Shown here piece by piece: positions 22,721 through 31,680 of a DNA stretch of 64,000 nt. The position numbers were made by a program, and so were the translations under genes. Numbering within the stretch: position 1 is the first letter of the stretch; each line of letters starts with the position of its first letter. The DNA comes from Tubulanus polymorphus (Eukaryota; Nemertea; Palaeonemertea; Tubulaniformes; Tubulanidae). The stretch lies in NCBI RefSeq assembly GCF_964204645.1, contig NC_134027.1:17658485-17722484 (forward strand), given 5' to 3'. The notes beneath the pieces were generated by a model that was not told where the DNA came from, ran no database searches, and worked only from the letters and a program-made list of their open reading frames with translations.

Positions 22721-23356
22721 CTATTTGTATACCTATATATTAGATACCCTATTAGATATGTATTATATACCTCCCCTAATGTCTTTATTATCATTAGTAG
22801 GTTTAGTACTTTTAGTACATAAAGAATAAATCTTTATTTTATTAATACTTTAAAAATAAAATAGAACTACTAAACTACTAAAGATAATAAAGACATAACA
22901 AACACCATAGATTTATCATTACTGAATCAAATATATATAATAAATATGTGAGATAAATAAATCTATGATATTTATTACATCTATATGTGTTTTGTTATGT
23001 CTTTATTATCTTTAGTAGGTTTAGTACTTTTAGTACATAAAGAATAAATCTTTATTTAATTAGTACTTAGAAAAATAAATATATAAATGATAAATCTATG
23101 ATATATATAATAAATATGTGTGATAAATAGATTTAATTATTGAAACAGTAATATATAAAATCCATCAGATGAATAAATATAATTATTGAAACAGTGTTAT
23201 ATATATATTTATGTCTTTATTGTCTTTAGTACTTTAGTAGTTTAAAAAATAATTTTATTCACTACTAATAAAATAAAGATTTATTCTATATGTACTAAAA
23301 GTACTAAACTACTAAAGACAATAAAGACACAAAGGGTATTATATTCATATTTTAAA
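22721..23356. repeat. Repeat-rich spacer between convergent gene blocks
   Basis: No ORF. A unit TTTAGTAGGTTTAGTACTTTTAGTACATAAAGAATAAATC occurs twice in direct orientation (about 22791 and 23009) and inverted near 23272-23325. A second inverted pair is ACTAAAGATAATAAAGACAT (about 22878) with its inverse near 22995-23015. The unit includes AGTACTTTTAGTACT-like palindromes. Its place between two converging transcription units suits a bidirectional terminator or a replication/packaging site; neither is shown by sequence alone. Confidence 0.8.
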
Positions 23357-24550
23357 TTACTTTTCTGATTCTAATTCTGAAAACAATTTGCTCCATGCAT
23401 CTCTTAATTCTTGCGATCTTCTTTCACCTAACAGTTTAAAATGATAACCATTACCATTCAAACCCTTAACCCAGAATTCATAAGTTAAATAAATATATTG
23501 GTTTAATTTGTCTTCACTTATATTTTTATATTTATTTTTTGCTTCATTTCTTATTTTATTTATAACATCCTGTGAAAAATCTTCATAACTGTAGTATTGA
23601 ATTATTTCATCAAAGTTATCACTTTTATTATCATAATTATCATTAGCAGCAACTTTTTTCAATTCTGTTAAAAAATCTATATTTTTAAATTTTATGAAAT
23701 AATGTATACTCCAATAATTATTTAGATAAATTTTTATAATCGTCCGACGAGTTTTTAGATCTGATAATACTTGTTTTGGATTATTTCTTACATAATCGAT
23801 AAAAATTGATCTATATAATTTCCTATGATCATTATTTTCGATATCAAAAAATACACTTGGTACTCTATAAAGGATATTTAAATCAGCAGCTTTTATTGTA
23901 TGTTCAAAAGAATTATCATGTTTAATTCTATCTTTAGGTAATACAACAACATTACACTTTTCACATATATTTCTTTCTATATTATCCAAATGTATCTGTG
24001 TTAATTTATGCTTTGAAAAATTACTACGACTTATATATTTATCACATTCTTCACAATATTTATCTTCTTTAACATTATCATTATCAATTTCACTATCATT
24101 ATTCAATTCATTTAAAATCTTATTCTTATTTTTCTTATGCTTGAGTGAATTAAGATGAGTTGCCCAATTCTTATAACTTTTATACTGTTTACATACGTCA
24201 CAATATTTTTCATTTGTCTTTTTTGATTCAATATCATATGTTGTAGAGGGTATATTATAAGATACATATCCTGTTACATCTTCTATTTTATATTCAATAT
24301 CATTCTTATCTTCTATTTTAGGTTCAATATCATCTTCTATTTTATATTCAATATCATTCTTATCTTCTATTTTAGTTTCATTCTTATCTTCTATTTTAGG
24401 TTCAATATTATCTTCTATTTTACTTATTCTATATTTGAATTGATTAAAGTAATCTCCAAAATACTTACTGTATTCATCATAAGGTAATATATAATATATA
24501 TCTGATATCATTTCACTTGGAGATTGTATTTCATATATTCCACCTTCCAT
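23357..24550 (-). CDS. Zinc-finger protein with KIED repeats
   Basis: 397 residues, family not recognised. Residues about 44-92 hold a tandem repeat of IEDKND/IEPKIEDK type, acidic and probably disordered. Three C2H2 fingers of the matrin/U1 type follow: CDVCKQYKSYKNWATHL near 117, CEECDKYISRSNFSKHK near 166 and CEKCNVVVLPKDRIKHD near 194. These resemble the fingers at the N-terminus of the element's own polymerase. The C-terminal 170 residues are mixed helical sequence without known motif. It is the last gene of the minus block, so a nucleic-acid-binding accessory role is likely but unproven. Confidence 0.75.
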   Translation of the reverse strand: MEGGIYEIQSPSEMISDIYYILPYDEYSKYFGDYFNQFKYRISKIEDNIEPKIEDKNETKIEDKNDIEYKIEDDIEPKIEDKNDIEYKIEDVTGYVSYNIPSTTYDIESKKTNEKYCDVCKQYKSYKNWATHLNSLKHKKNKNKILNELNNDSEIDNDNVKEDKYCEECDKYISRSNFSKHKLTQIHLDNIERNICEKCNVVVLPKDRIKHDNSFEHTIKAADLNILYRVPSVFFDIENNDHRKLYRSIFIDYVRNNPKQVLSDLKTRRTIIKIYLNNYWSIHYFIKFKNIDFLTELKKVAANDNYDNKSDNFDEIIQYYSYEDFSQDVINKIRNEAKNKYKNISEDKLNQYIYLTYEFWVKGLNGNGYHFKLLGERRSQELRDAWSKLFSELESEK

Positions 24551-24582
24551 TTAATATAAGATTTTTTATTAAAGTTAAAATT

Positions 24583-25829
24583 TTAACACATAACACTATC
24601 TAATTGTGAATTTACAATATTTAATTGCGCGTCAGATATAATATAAATGTGCATTTTAAAATTTTTGATTCCCTTTTTCTTTGTCATGAATAATTGTATT
24701 CCATCTTTAGTGTTCTGTAGTTTTTTTCCAGAACCATGTAATAAGTTATCCTCTGTTGTTCTAAAATCTAACCATAATGCATATTTATTACCGGTATAAT
24801 AATCAATTTGATTAATGTTACAATCTTCAGATGATTTTATTTTTTCATTCATAAAATGTTTTTTAATTTCTACCCATTGATCAATCATTCTCATTCCTTG
24901 ACAAAATATTTTATTTGCTATACCTTCGATAGTTATTTCTACTTTTGTTATTTCAGGATTATAATAATTATCAACATTTATTGCGCCATTAGTATACGTT
25001 CCAATAGTAAAAATATTAATATACCTTTAATAGATCTTCTAGGAAAGTTAATATTCTCATTAATTATTTCATCATTTGCATTAATAGTTACAGTTTTAAA
25101 TTTATCAATATAATCATATAATAATGAAAACCCTTGATTGTATTGAGTTTGAATTATACTTGAAATATTTTCATTAGTTACTGTATCATATTCTAAACAT
25201 ATATTCGATAATTTATAACCCATATCTTTAACAACGCTAGATAATACAATTTCATTTACAGGAGCAAATGTTATCTCAAATATAATATCTTCTTGAATTG
25301 CGTATTTATATAAAGGTGCATTATTATTTATCAATTCAAAGTCTAATGGAATTTTATATTTGCTTCCATATATACTTTTTATCAATTTATCTACATCATT
25401 TGTTAATATTGCGCTATTAGCTTCTGATCTTAATTTATTTTGGTTTTCTGATTGAATTCCTTGAAATATCATATTATTTCTATTTTCTTTAGTTAACCAT
25501 AAATCTTTATAATGTGAAAATAAATTATAATCATCTAATGAGAAAACTGTTTCTGGACCAATCTTTATTGTTAACTTTTTAATCAAATATCTTCCAACAT
25601 TATCAACGACATAATTATTATTATTACCGATTACTTTTATATCAGCTGATAAATAAATACTGTTTGGAACATAAAAAGTATTTTGTGTTAATCGAGGGAT
25701 TCTAACGTATAAAGTTTCATCGGGATTAATATTTGAAGGGTTATGAGTAATTATATGATGTGATCTTTCTGCTTTAATAGCATTAGATATTCTATGATTC
25801 TTCGAAGGATTTATATAACTCCCACTCAT
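24583..25829 (-). pseudogene. Major capsid protein, frameshifted
   Basis: The N-terminal 283 residues (25829-24978) and C-terminal 103 (24894-24583) lie in different frames. The break maps to a five-base homopolymer at 25009-25013. Features fit the double-jelly-roll capsid protein of Polintons and adintoviruses: the early LYVRIPRLTQNTFYVPNS segment, VGRYLIKKLTIKIG, and at the end NKYALWLDFRTTEDNLLHG followed by a NFKMHIYIISDAQLNI strand. Total length about 415 residues is in the expected range for this family but on the short side. A single indel in a homopolymer could be a real mutation or a sequencing error. It would form the hexameric shell units if intact. Confidence 0.8.
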
Positions 25830-25853
25830 GTATTTAACAAAAAAATTAATTAT

Positions 25854-25925
25854 TTATTTTTTGATATCATGGTTTACTTGATATTTTTTGATATCATGGT
25901 TTACTTGATATTTTTTGATATCATA
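25854..25925. repeat. 28-bp tandem repeat, about 2.5 copies
   Basis: TTTTTTGATATCATGGTTTA plus CTTGATA is repeated from 25854 to about 25925 between two convergently spaced minus-strand genes. The last copy overlaps the stop codon of the 474-residue protein gene (ends 25901), so slippage here would alter its C-terminus. Confidence 0.85.
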
Positions 25926-27325
25926 TTTACTAACCCAAAAATAATAGCACTTACAACTGTAATTAAAAATAAAATAATATGTTCAGCAGCAAAGTTAATA
26001 ATGTTTCCTGCAGATTTCAATATAAAACCAACAATTGAAGCAATAACTCCTGGCAATGCTGCAGCAGATTTTTTAGATAGTTCCCATAAATATTTTGCTA
26101 ATTTCTTTAAACCATCTTTAACTTTATCTTGTATAGAATTATTGCCTGGAGGTTTATCTGGTTTATTTGGAGTAGGAGTAGATTTCAAAGCATTTGATAT
26201 TGCTAAACCAATTGTTGTAAATAACATAGTTACAGCTGTTAGAATTGAAAGAATTGTTATTCCTTCTAATTTAAATAATAACTTTATTCTGTCTTTTAAT
26301 GATATTTCAGAATTTGGTTTAATCAACAAATCTTTAAAAATAACTTTTAATCTATTTATATTATAATCATATGATTTTAATAATAATTTAATTTCTTCTT
26401 TTTGTAATTCTATGTTATATTCTAAATCATCAATTTCTTTTTCTAAATATGCATTTCTTTTTTTAAATTCAATTTCTTCAATAACTTTATTATCTCTATC
26501 TAATTTTAATTGTTCTATTTCTTTATTTTTATCAGTTCTATCTTTTTCTAAAAATCTAATTTTAATATATCTTTTACTTTTTTCATGCGCAATTTTATCA
26601 GCTGATTCTTGCATACCTTTAATTTCTCTACGTGCTTGTTCAGGAAATGCTTCTAATTCATCATCAGTTAAATCAAATAATCCTTTTTCTAGTAAAGATT
26701 GTATTCGATTTATTCCAGTTTCAGGACCGGGCGTATCTAAAACACTAATCATATCTTCTTCAAATGAATTCATTGTATCCAGTAAGTTATCTAAACGTTT
26801 TCCTAATTGTAATTGACTTGAATCATTATCAATTTGTTGAGTTTCTCTTCTCGATGTTTCGGGTGTTGAAGATCTTAATTTATCTAATCGATTTGCAAAA
26901 TCTTCATCAGTTTCTGGATCAACATCAGTAGGATTTGGATTTGGATTTTTAAATGGTGAATATTTGTTTATATCAATATTAGGAATTGGTTCTTCTTCAT
27001 TTATTCTATCGATTGCATTCCATATAATTCTAAGAAATTCTCTACCACCTTTTGAACCTTCAATTGTAGATCTTGCTCGCATTCCAGGTTCAAAAATATT
27101 TTCTTGACCCATTCTAGATAATTGAATTGATACGGTATTCCTATTTAATTCAAGATTATAATACCATGCATCATTTTTAAATTCTAAATTATTTGTGAAA
27201 TATGGGTCATCTTTAAAAATTTGTTCTACAACACCTTCAGTATCAATTTCATCTATTACAACTTTTGGTAATAGTTCGTTAACAATTGTATCTGTTACTC
27301 TAGATTTCATTTTATATAATTCCAT
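25901..27325 (-). CDS. Large coiled-coil protein with C-terminal membrane segments
   Basis: 474 residues. The order is a mixed N-terminal domain, an acidic linker, a coiled coil from about residue 240 to 320 (EKDRTDKNKEIEQLKLDRDN and following), a hydrophobic stretch near 345-372 (ITILSILTAVTMLFTTIGLA), a Pro-rich spacer, and a long hydrophobic tail (AAALPGVIASIVGFILKSAG, then IILFLITVVSAIIFGLV). From memory, LPGVI-type hydrophobic tails recur in cnidarian Polinton proteins of unknown role. The annotated ATG at 27325 lacks the usual context; the internal Met at 27310 sits in TATAAAATG and may be the real start. Likely a virion membrane protein, by inference. Confidence 0.7.
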   Translation of the reverse strand: MELYKMKSRVTDTIVNELLPKVVIDEIDTEGVVEQIFKDDPYFTNNLEFKNDAWYYNLELNRNTVSIQLSRMGQENIFEPGMRARSTIEGSKGGREFLRIIWNAIDRINEEEPIPNIDINKYSPFKNPNPNPTDVDPETDEDFANRLDKLRSSTPETSRRETQQIDNDSSQLQLGKRLDNLLDTMNSFEEDMISVLDTPGPETGINRIQSLLEKGLFDLTDDELEAFPEQARREIKGMQESADKIAHEKSKRYIKIRFLEKDRTDKNKEIEQLKLDRDNKVIEEIEFKKRNAYLEKEIDDLEYNIELQKEEIKLLLKSYDYNINRLKVIFKDLLIKPNSEISLKDRIKLLFKLEGITILSILTAVTMLFTTIGLAISNALKSTPTPNKPDKPPGNNSIQDKVKDGLKKLAKYLWELSKKSAAALPGVIASIVGFILKSAGNIINFAAEHIILFLITVVSAIIFGLVNMISKNIK

Positions 27326-27328
27326 AGG

Positions 27329-27628
27329 TTAATCAGGATATTTTTCTTGTTGTTCTACTAATAGTTTCATAAATTCTTTTCTTTCTGTTCTAGTTGAAAT
27401 TCTACCACTTTCAGGAGCTTTTAAATATTTATATAATTTTTCACGTAATTCGGAATCATCATCATCATCATCATCATAATCATCATCTTCACCTAAATTA
27501 GTATTATATGCTGATTCATCATCATTATCAATATTAGTTTCTGCATCATTATAATCATTATCAATATATCCTTCATTATTATTTCCCATTTCTCCCATTT
27601 CATAATCTTCTACACCTTCTACATCCAT
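27329..27628 (-). CDS. Small acidic protein
   Basis: 99 residues, with a run of Asp/Glu/Asn through the first two-thirds, including DDDYDDDDDDDSE, and a short basic C-terminal helix (RTERKEFMKLLVEQQ). The start is in the shared TTTTTTT-spacer-TAAATG context and the stop is four bases from the next start. No family is recognised. Acidic low-complexity proteins often mimic DNA or bind basic proteins, but nothing here proves that. Confidence 0.65.
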   Translation of the reverse strand: MDVEGVEDYEMGEMGNNNEGYIDNDYNDAETNIDNDDESAYNTNLGEDDDYDDDDDDDSELREKLYKYLKAPESGRISTRTERKEFMKLLVEQQEKYPD

Positions 27629-27644
27629 TTACATAATAAAAAAA
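27629..27644 (-). promoter_or_regulatory. Start context: T-tract plus TAAATG
   Basis: TTTTTTT, ATTATG and TAAATG precede the acidic protein, again immediately after the upstream stop codon. Confidence 0.6.
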
Positions 27645-29030
27645 TTAAAATTTAAAATATAATATTCCTCCGATTACAATTCCTATACAAGTTATAACTA
27701 ATTTAGTATTTTCATGTGATTTATTATCATCATTTAGTTTAATTATATCATGTTGAATTTTATCAGTTTTTATATCTTCTGATGTATTGTAATCTTTTAT
27801 TTTAGAATCATTAACCAATTTAATATTCTTAGTTTTAGTTTCAGTTGATTGAATGTGTTTTTTATTTTTTTCACCTTCCATTAATTTTGGAGCAGTAATA
27901 ATCTTTTTATTTATATCATTTAACCCAAATGAATTTTTTATTGTCGCAGTTTTAATTAGATTATTATAACCAATTATATTTCCCATCTTCAATACTAAAT
28001 CATTAGAAATAATTAATAGATTAGGGCCTATACAATAATTAAGTCTTACATGAGATTTATCTAAATAATTTTGATATCTTATAATGTTTTCTGGAATCGA
28101 TCTATTTTTATCATTATGAATTGAATCTTCAAATAAAACTTTAAATTGTTTTTGTGTATCGAATGATGTATTCAAATTTCCAATTATCGGTGATCTTGTT
28201 TCAACTTGCGCACCTAAAATACAAATTAAATAAGTTCTAAAAGATTGATTTATTCTTTCTATACCTGATTTAGTAAAATCTTCACTATTTTCTAAAATAA
28301 AATAAACCCAACCATTATTGTTTTCTTGTTTTAAATTATCATAAAATTTTGGTAATTTATTGAAATTTAATGTTTCTAAATCCTTTGTTTCTATTTTACC
28401 ATAACCTAATTTATTATTATAGATATTATAAAAACTATTAGCACTATGGGAAGTGCACAATATTCTGCAATCTTTCTAGGGCATGGAAGTGATCTTATTG
28501 TTCCAATTTTTGTTCTAAAATCAATTATTTATATCTATATTAAATTCATTACAAATCTTATAAAACTTAGATAAATTAATATTATTATCTAATTCTTTGA
28601 AATACCTAGATCCTGGTAAAGCGCACTCTAATTCATTTAATATTATTCTGATTTGAAAGTATGTATGAAATCTAAATAAACTTTGAATTAATTTATATTT
28701 AGAATTATTCAAATGATCATTCCAACTAATTCCACATCCTGTTGTTGCACAATAAACAGCAAAATTTAATTGATTCTGCCAATACTTCATATTAGATTTT
28801 AATAACCATTGTTTTTCATCTTTCAATTTTTTAAAATTAATTAAATATACATGAAATATATTTTCCATCTTTGCATTAAAATTATTAGTTTCAGTAACAT
28901 AAATATATAAATCAATTAATGAATCTAAAACTTCATTTCTATATGTAATATCTTTATTAAAATCTATTGCTGGAATATTATATTTAATTGATTTATTATA
29001 TTGGAAAGCTTTTGGAAAACTATCTACCAT
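27645..29030 (-). pseudogene. Conserved Polinton gene split by frameshifts
   Basis: The N-terminal ORF runs 29030-28521 (169 codons) and holds WLLKSNMKYWQNQLNFAVYC and CATTGCGISWNDHL. The C-terminal part, 28460-27645, has no ATG at its head (it opens at a TTG) and lacks the start context used by its neighbours. It holds WVYFILENSEDFTKSGIERI, an LICILGAQVETRS segment, and a transmembrane anchor at the end (LVITCIGIVIGGILYFKF). Open text in a third frame bridges 28518-28450. I therefore read one long gene with at least two indels. From memory, both blocks occur in that order in single long proteins of cnidarian Polintons of unknown function. Not a recognisable adenovirus-type protease. Confidence 0.7.
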
Positions 29031-29046
29031 TTATATAATTAAAAAA
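29031..29046 (-). promoter_or_regulatory. Start context: T-tract plus TAAATG
   Basis: The upstream stop TAA is directly followed by TTTTTT, AATTATA and TAAATG at the start of the split conserved gene. Confidence 0.6.
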
Positions 29047-29481
29047 TTAATAATTTATTAATTCTTTTAATAATTTATCTTGTTCTTCAACTGTTATATG
29101 ACCATTTAAACTTATTATATAATCTAGTGTATTTTTTAATTTATTAATTTCTTTTATATTAGTTTTAATTTTTTCTTTATTACTTTTTATATTTAATTTT
29201 GAACTTATACCGGTTAAAACACTTGAACTTAATCCTAACACACCAATTGATATAGCTAAAGGTGTTAATGGGCTGAATATTGCTAGAAATGTTATTACAG
29301 AACTAATTGTAACCGAACCACTTATAATCAAATAATATATAATTTTACTTTTTAAATATTTTTTCTTTTTTATCTTTAAGTCACTTTCAAATTCTAATAT
29401 TTGTTTTTCTAAATATGTTTTTAATTTAGTTTTATTTATATCATGAGGAATAATATCAATACTATCAACTTTATCTTCCAT
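29047..29481 (-). CDS. Two-pass membrane hairpin protein
   Basis: 144 residues. A charged N-terminal helix (TYLEKQILEFESDLKIKKKK) precedes two hydrophobic stretches at about 47-90 (IIYYLIISGSVTISSVITFL, then LAISIGVLGLSSSVLTGI), then a Lys-rich helix. The layout suggests a membrane hairpin with both ends on the same side. It is flanked by start contexts with T-tracts, and its stop codon TAA is the first three bases of the TAATTTTTT that precedes the next gene. Family unknown; a virion or membrane-remodelling part is a guess. Confidence 0.7.
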   Translation of the reverse strand: MEDKVDSIDIIPHDINKTKLKTYLEKQILEFESDLKIKKKKYLKSKIIYYLIISGSVTISSVITFLAIFSPLTPLAISIGVLGLSSSVLTGISSKLNIKSNKEKIKTNIKEINKLKNTLDYIISLNGHITVEEQDKLLKELINY

Positions 29482-29500
29482 TTATTTAGAATAAAAATTA
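29482..29500 (-). promoter_or_regulatory. Start context: T-tract plus TAAATG
   Basis: AATTTTTATTC, then TAAA and TAAATG at the start of the two-pass membrane protein. Confidence 0.55.
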
Positions 29501-29923
29501 CTAATTAGTAAACTTATAAGCAACAAATATAACAATAACTGTTCCACCTAAAATCCAAATTATTTCATATTTCTGTTGTTCTTTACTTGGGGTATAATAA
29601 TCTGATAATTTAGGTTTGTATAGATGTAATTTTTCTTTATTTGTTACTGCGTTATATAAACTCATTGCATCATCAACTGATTGAAAATCTCTATGTGAAA
29701 TCTTCTGATTATATAATTCTTTGTTAATATAATCCATATAGTTTTGTCTCTTTTCTCTATATTCTTCTGCAGCTTTATTGTATTTCTCTAACGCTAAGTT
29801 ATGTCTTCTTTGTTCTCCTAATGAACTATTTTTATCAATATGCTTAAATAAATAACCACCACCAGTAAATGCTAAAGCGTTAACAATTGCCGATCCTATA
29901 ATAGTTATAATTGCAGAAGCCAT
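29501..29923 (-). CDS. Small membrane protein, conserved Polinton type
   Basis: 140 residues. The N-terminus is hydrophobic (AIITIIGSAIVNALAFTGGG), the centre is a charged helix (HNLALEKYNKAAEEYREKRQ and NYMDYINKEL), then KPKLSDYYTPS and a C-terminal transmembrane segment (IIWILGGTVIVIFVAY). From memory, the NALAF...YINK...LSDFYHPS pattern is shared by small proteins of cnidarian and other invertebrate Polintons whose role is unknown. The start has the common T-tract/TAAATG context. Two hydrophobic ends with a helical middle suit a minor virion membrane protein. Confidence 0.75.
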   Translation of the reverse strand: MASAIITIIGSAIVNALAFTGGGYLFKHIDKNSSLGEQRRHNLALEKYNKAAEEYREKRQNYMDYINKELYNQKISHRDFQSVDDAMSLYNAVTNKEKLHLYKPKLSDYYTPSKEQQKYEIIWILGGTVIVIFVAYKFTN

Positions 29924-29948
29924 TTATTTAGCAAAAAAAATTATGCAT
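29924..29948 (-). promoter_or_regulatory. Start context: T-tract plus TAAATG
   Basis: TAATTTTTTTT, then GCTAAA and TAAATG at the start of the 140-residue membrane protein. Confidence 0.6.
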
Positions 29949-30170
29949 TTATATGGGAGGAATATATTTTTGTTTTTCCAAATAATCAATAGTTAAATTA
30001 GATAAAGTAACTGCTAATGTTAACTTTAAAATATCATTTATATCAAATCTATCAACATTAACACTTCCCATTTTGAATACTTTTTTTAATACCATTGAAT
30101 AACCAACAGTTCCAACTGATAGTAATGCGCCATTATATAATCCAGTTATTATCCACTTATTATCACTCAT
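29949..30170 (-). CDS. Very small hydrophobic protein
   Basis: 73 residues with a hydrophobic N-terminal half (WIITGLYNGALLSVGTVGYS) and a second weakly hydrophobic helix (DILKLTLAVTLSNLTIDYL). Its ATG follows immediately after the TAA of the upstream gene, forming TAAATG, so its start signal lies inside that gene's 3' end. The size and position, next to another small membrane protein, argue for a real gene; function unknown. Confidence 0.65.
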   Translation of the reverse strand: MSDNKWIITGLYNGALLSVGTVGYSMVLKKVFKMGSVNVDRFDINDILKLTLAVTLSNLTIDYLEKQKYIPPI

Positions 30171-30518
30171 TTATTTATCAAAAAAATTACTATCTTCAAA
30201 ATATTTAGTTAACTTATTTATGATTAATTCGACATTTATTTCATTACTACTTTTATGATTATCATATATTTCAATTATTATTTTTTTAATATCATCGATG
30301 ATAAAATCTTCATCTAATTCATAAAATCTTAAAGACTCAGTAATCTTTTCTACATTAAAAGTTTCTTTATCTATTGTTGTTTCATACTCAAATGTTGTTT
30401 CATTAGAAAATGCAATATTTTTGATATGTGTTATTACATCATTAATGTTAAATTTCATTTCTTTCTCACGTTTAAAATCAAATCCAAAACATATACTCGG
30501 TCCAACAGTTATATTCAT
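30171..30518 (-). CDS. Uncharacterised acidic protein of 115 residues
   Basis: No hydrophobic segment. Sequence is rich in Ile, Asn, Asp and Glu, with FKREKEMKFNINDVITHIKN near the start and a predicted helical C-terminal half. A second Met in EMKFNINDV could be an alternative start, but the first ATG has the shared context (TTTTTT, spacer, TATAAATG). The gene sits between the minor capsid gene and a group of small membrane proteins. I do not recognise it. Confidence 0.65.
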   Translation of the reverse strand: MNITVGPSICFGFDFKREKEMKFNINDVITHIKNIAFSNETTFEYETTIDKETFNVEKITESLRFYELDEDFIIDDIKKIIIEIYDNHKSSNEINVELIINKLTKYFEDSNFFDK

Positions 30519-30534
30519 TTATATAGTGAAAAAA
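30519..30534 (-). promoter_or_regulatory. Start context: T-tract plus TAAATG
   Basis: After the TAA stop of the minor capsid gene comes TTTTTT, CACTATA and then TAAATG over the start of the 115-residue protein. The spacing matches other gene starts of the element. Confidence 0.6.
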
Positions 30535-31293
30535 TTACTCTTTACATCTTATAACTAATTCATAAATTACAGGAAAGTTATTCAAATCAATTAAATATCC
30601 ATTTTGATTTCTAATTTCTAATTTAAAATTATTAAATTTAGGAATGCATGGTTTAAAATCACATTCTGTTAAATTATAATTTATTTGAGTTCCAAATTGT
30701 TTAACATTTTTTAGCGGTAAAATATTTAGTATACTAGAATTACAAATTGTTTCTTTAGTTGCTTCGAAAGTTTTTGTAGGCTCGATTAAATTGCAATAGA
30801 TATAAAAGTGTGTAAAAGGTATTATATTTGAAATACCTTCTACGTTTACTGTAACAACATCTGGTTCAATTCCTAGCAATTTAGCTATAGGTTTTTTTAC
30901 CATAAATGCATGTTGACTTTCATCAAATACCTTTATTTTAATTCTATTTGAGCTATCACTTTTTATAAATCTTATTAAAAATTTATCATCTTTTCTAATT
31001 TTCAACCGTGCTCTACGATTAATTTCTTGAGATAATGTTTCTAAATTATATAATCCTGGTCTTAGAAATAGATGAAACCATTTATTTATATTTCTAATAT
31101 GAATTAAAAAAGTATTATGTTCAATAGTTTTATTCGATATATTATAAAAAGAATTACATAAACTTATATTTACTAATTTTAAATCTACACAATTCTTGAA
31201 TTCTCTATCTAATTGTACTAATAAATTATGAGATTTATAATTTGTAAGTTTTCTAGAATCAACAAATATTCTGTATTCTTTTAATTCTACCAT
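30535..31293 (-). CDS. Minor capsid (penton-type) protein
   Basis: 252 residues, the usual size. Landmarks of Polinton minor capsid proteins are visible: the opening YRIFVDSRKL, the strand KLVNISLCNSFYNI, LETLSQEINRRARL, HFYIYCNLIEPTKT and the closing LIDLNNFPVIYELVIRC. By family knowledge it is a single-jelly-roll protein occupying capsid vertices. The frame is intact. Its stop codon TAA leads directly into the T-tract of the next gene's start context. A C-terminal fragment of another copy is at 58021-58289. Confidence 0.85.
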   Translation of the reverse strand: MVELKEYRIFVDSRKLTNYKSHNLLVQLDREFKNCVDLKLVNISLCNSFYNISNKTIEHNTFLIHIRNINKWFHLFLRPGLYNLETLSQEINRRARLKIRKDDKFLIRFIKSDSSNRIKIKVFDESQHAFMVKKPIAKLLGIEPDVVTVNVEGISNIIPFTHFYIYCNLIEPTKTFEATKETICNSSILNILPLKNVKQFGTQINYNLTECDFKPCIPKFNNFKLEIRNQNGYLIDLNNFPVIYELVIRCKE

Positions 31294-31310
31294 TTATTTT
31301 ACATATTTTC

Positions 31311-31652
31311 TTATTCGAAATCTATTTCATGGTGCCCTTTTTCATTCTTACCTTTGTATACGAAATAGAAATCTCCAGAACATAATTCTTCTAGATCTTC
31401 ACTTGATAATCTATGAAATCTATCTGGTAAATAAGTTCTGAATTTATATTTATTTCCTTTTAATCCTTCATATTCTAAATGGATTACTAATTTATCTCCA
31501 TATTTATTAGTAATTGTTTCAATGTTAGTAATTAAATATTTCTTATGGATTGTTAACTCAGTTAGTTTTTTAAATTTATAATCTACAGATTTGACGCTTG
31601 AAGTATCTTTAATTCTATCTAAGAATTCACTGTGTACTTGTTTACTTTCCAT
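31311..31652 (-). CDS. Small conserved protein, possible OB-fold DNA-binding protein
   Basis: 113 residues: a variable N-terminal arm, then LTELTIHKKYLITNIETITN, KYGDKLVIHLEYEG, YKFRTYLPDRFHRLSSEDLE and the end GKNEKGHHEIDFE. The pattern of alternating strands with a central LPDRF resembles small beta-barrel proteins; an OB-fold single-strand DNA-binding role is inference. Homologues in the window lie at 3089-3413, 7956-8307, 57334-57660 and 59395-59500, so the family is held by every Polinton lineage seen here. It lies just downstream of the polymerase gene, which fits a replication role. Confidence 0.75.
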   Translation of the reverse strand: MESKQVHSEFLDRIKDTSSVKSVDYKFKKLTELTIHKKYLITNIETITNKYGDKLVIHLEYEGLKGNKYKFRTYLPDRFHRLSSEDLEELCSGDFYFVYKGKNEKGHHEIDFE

Positions 31653-31680
31653 TTATTATACAAATTTTTATTGAAATTGA

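Noticed and set aside
24856-26816. Plus-strand ORFs at 24856, 25794 and 26412
   Set aside because: They are antisense shadows of the capsid and coiled-coil protein genes, with hydrophobic low-complexity translations.
27645-29030. Adenovirus-type protease in the split gene
   Set aside because: No His-Cys catalytic pattern is visible and the conserved blocks match a different Polinton protein.
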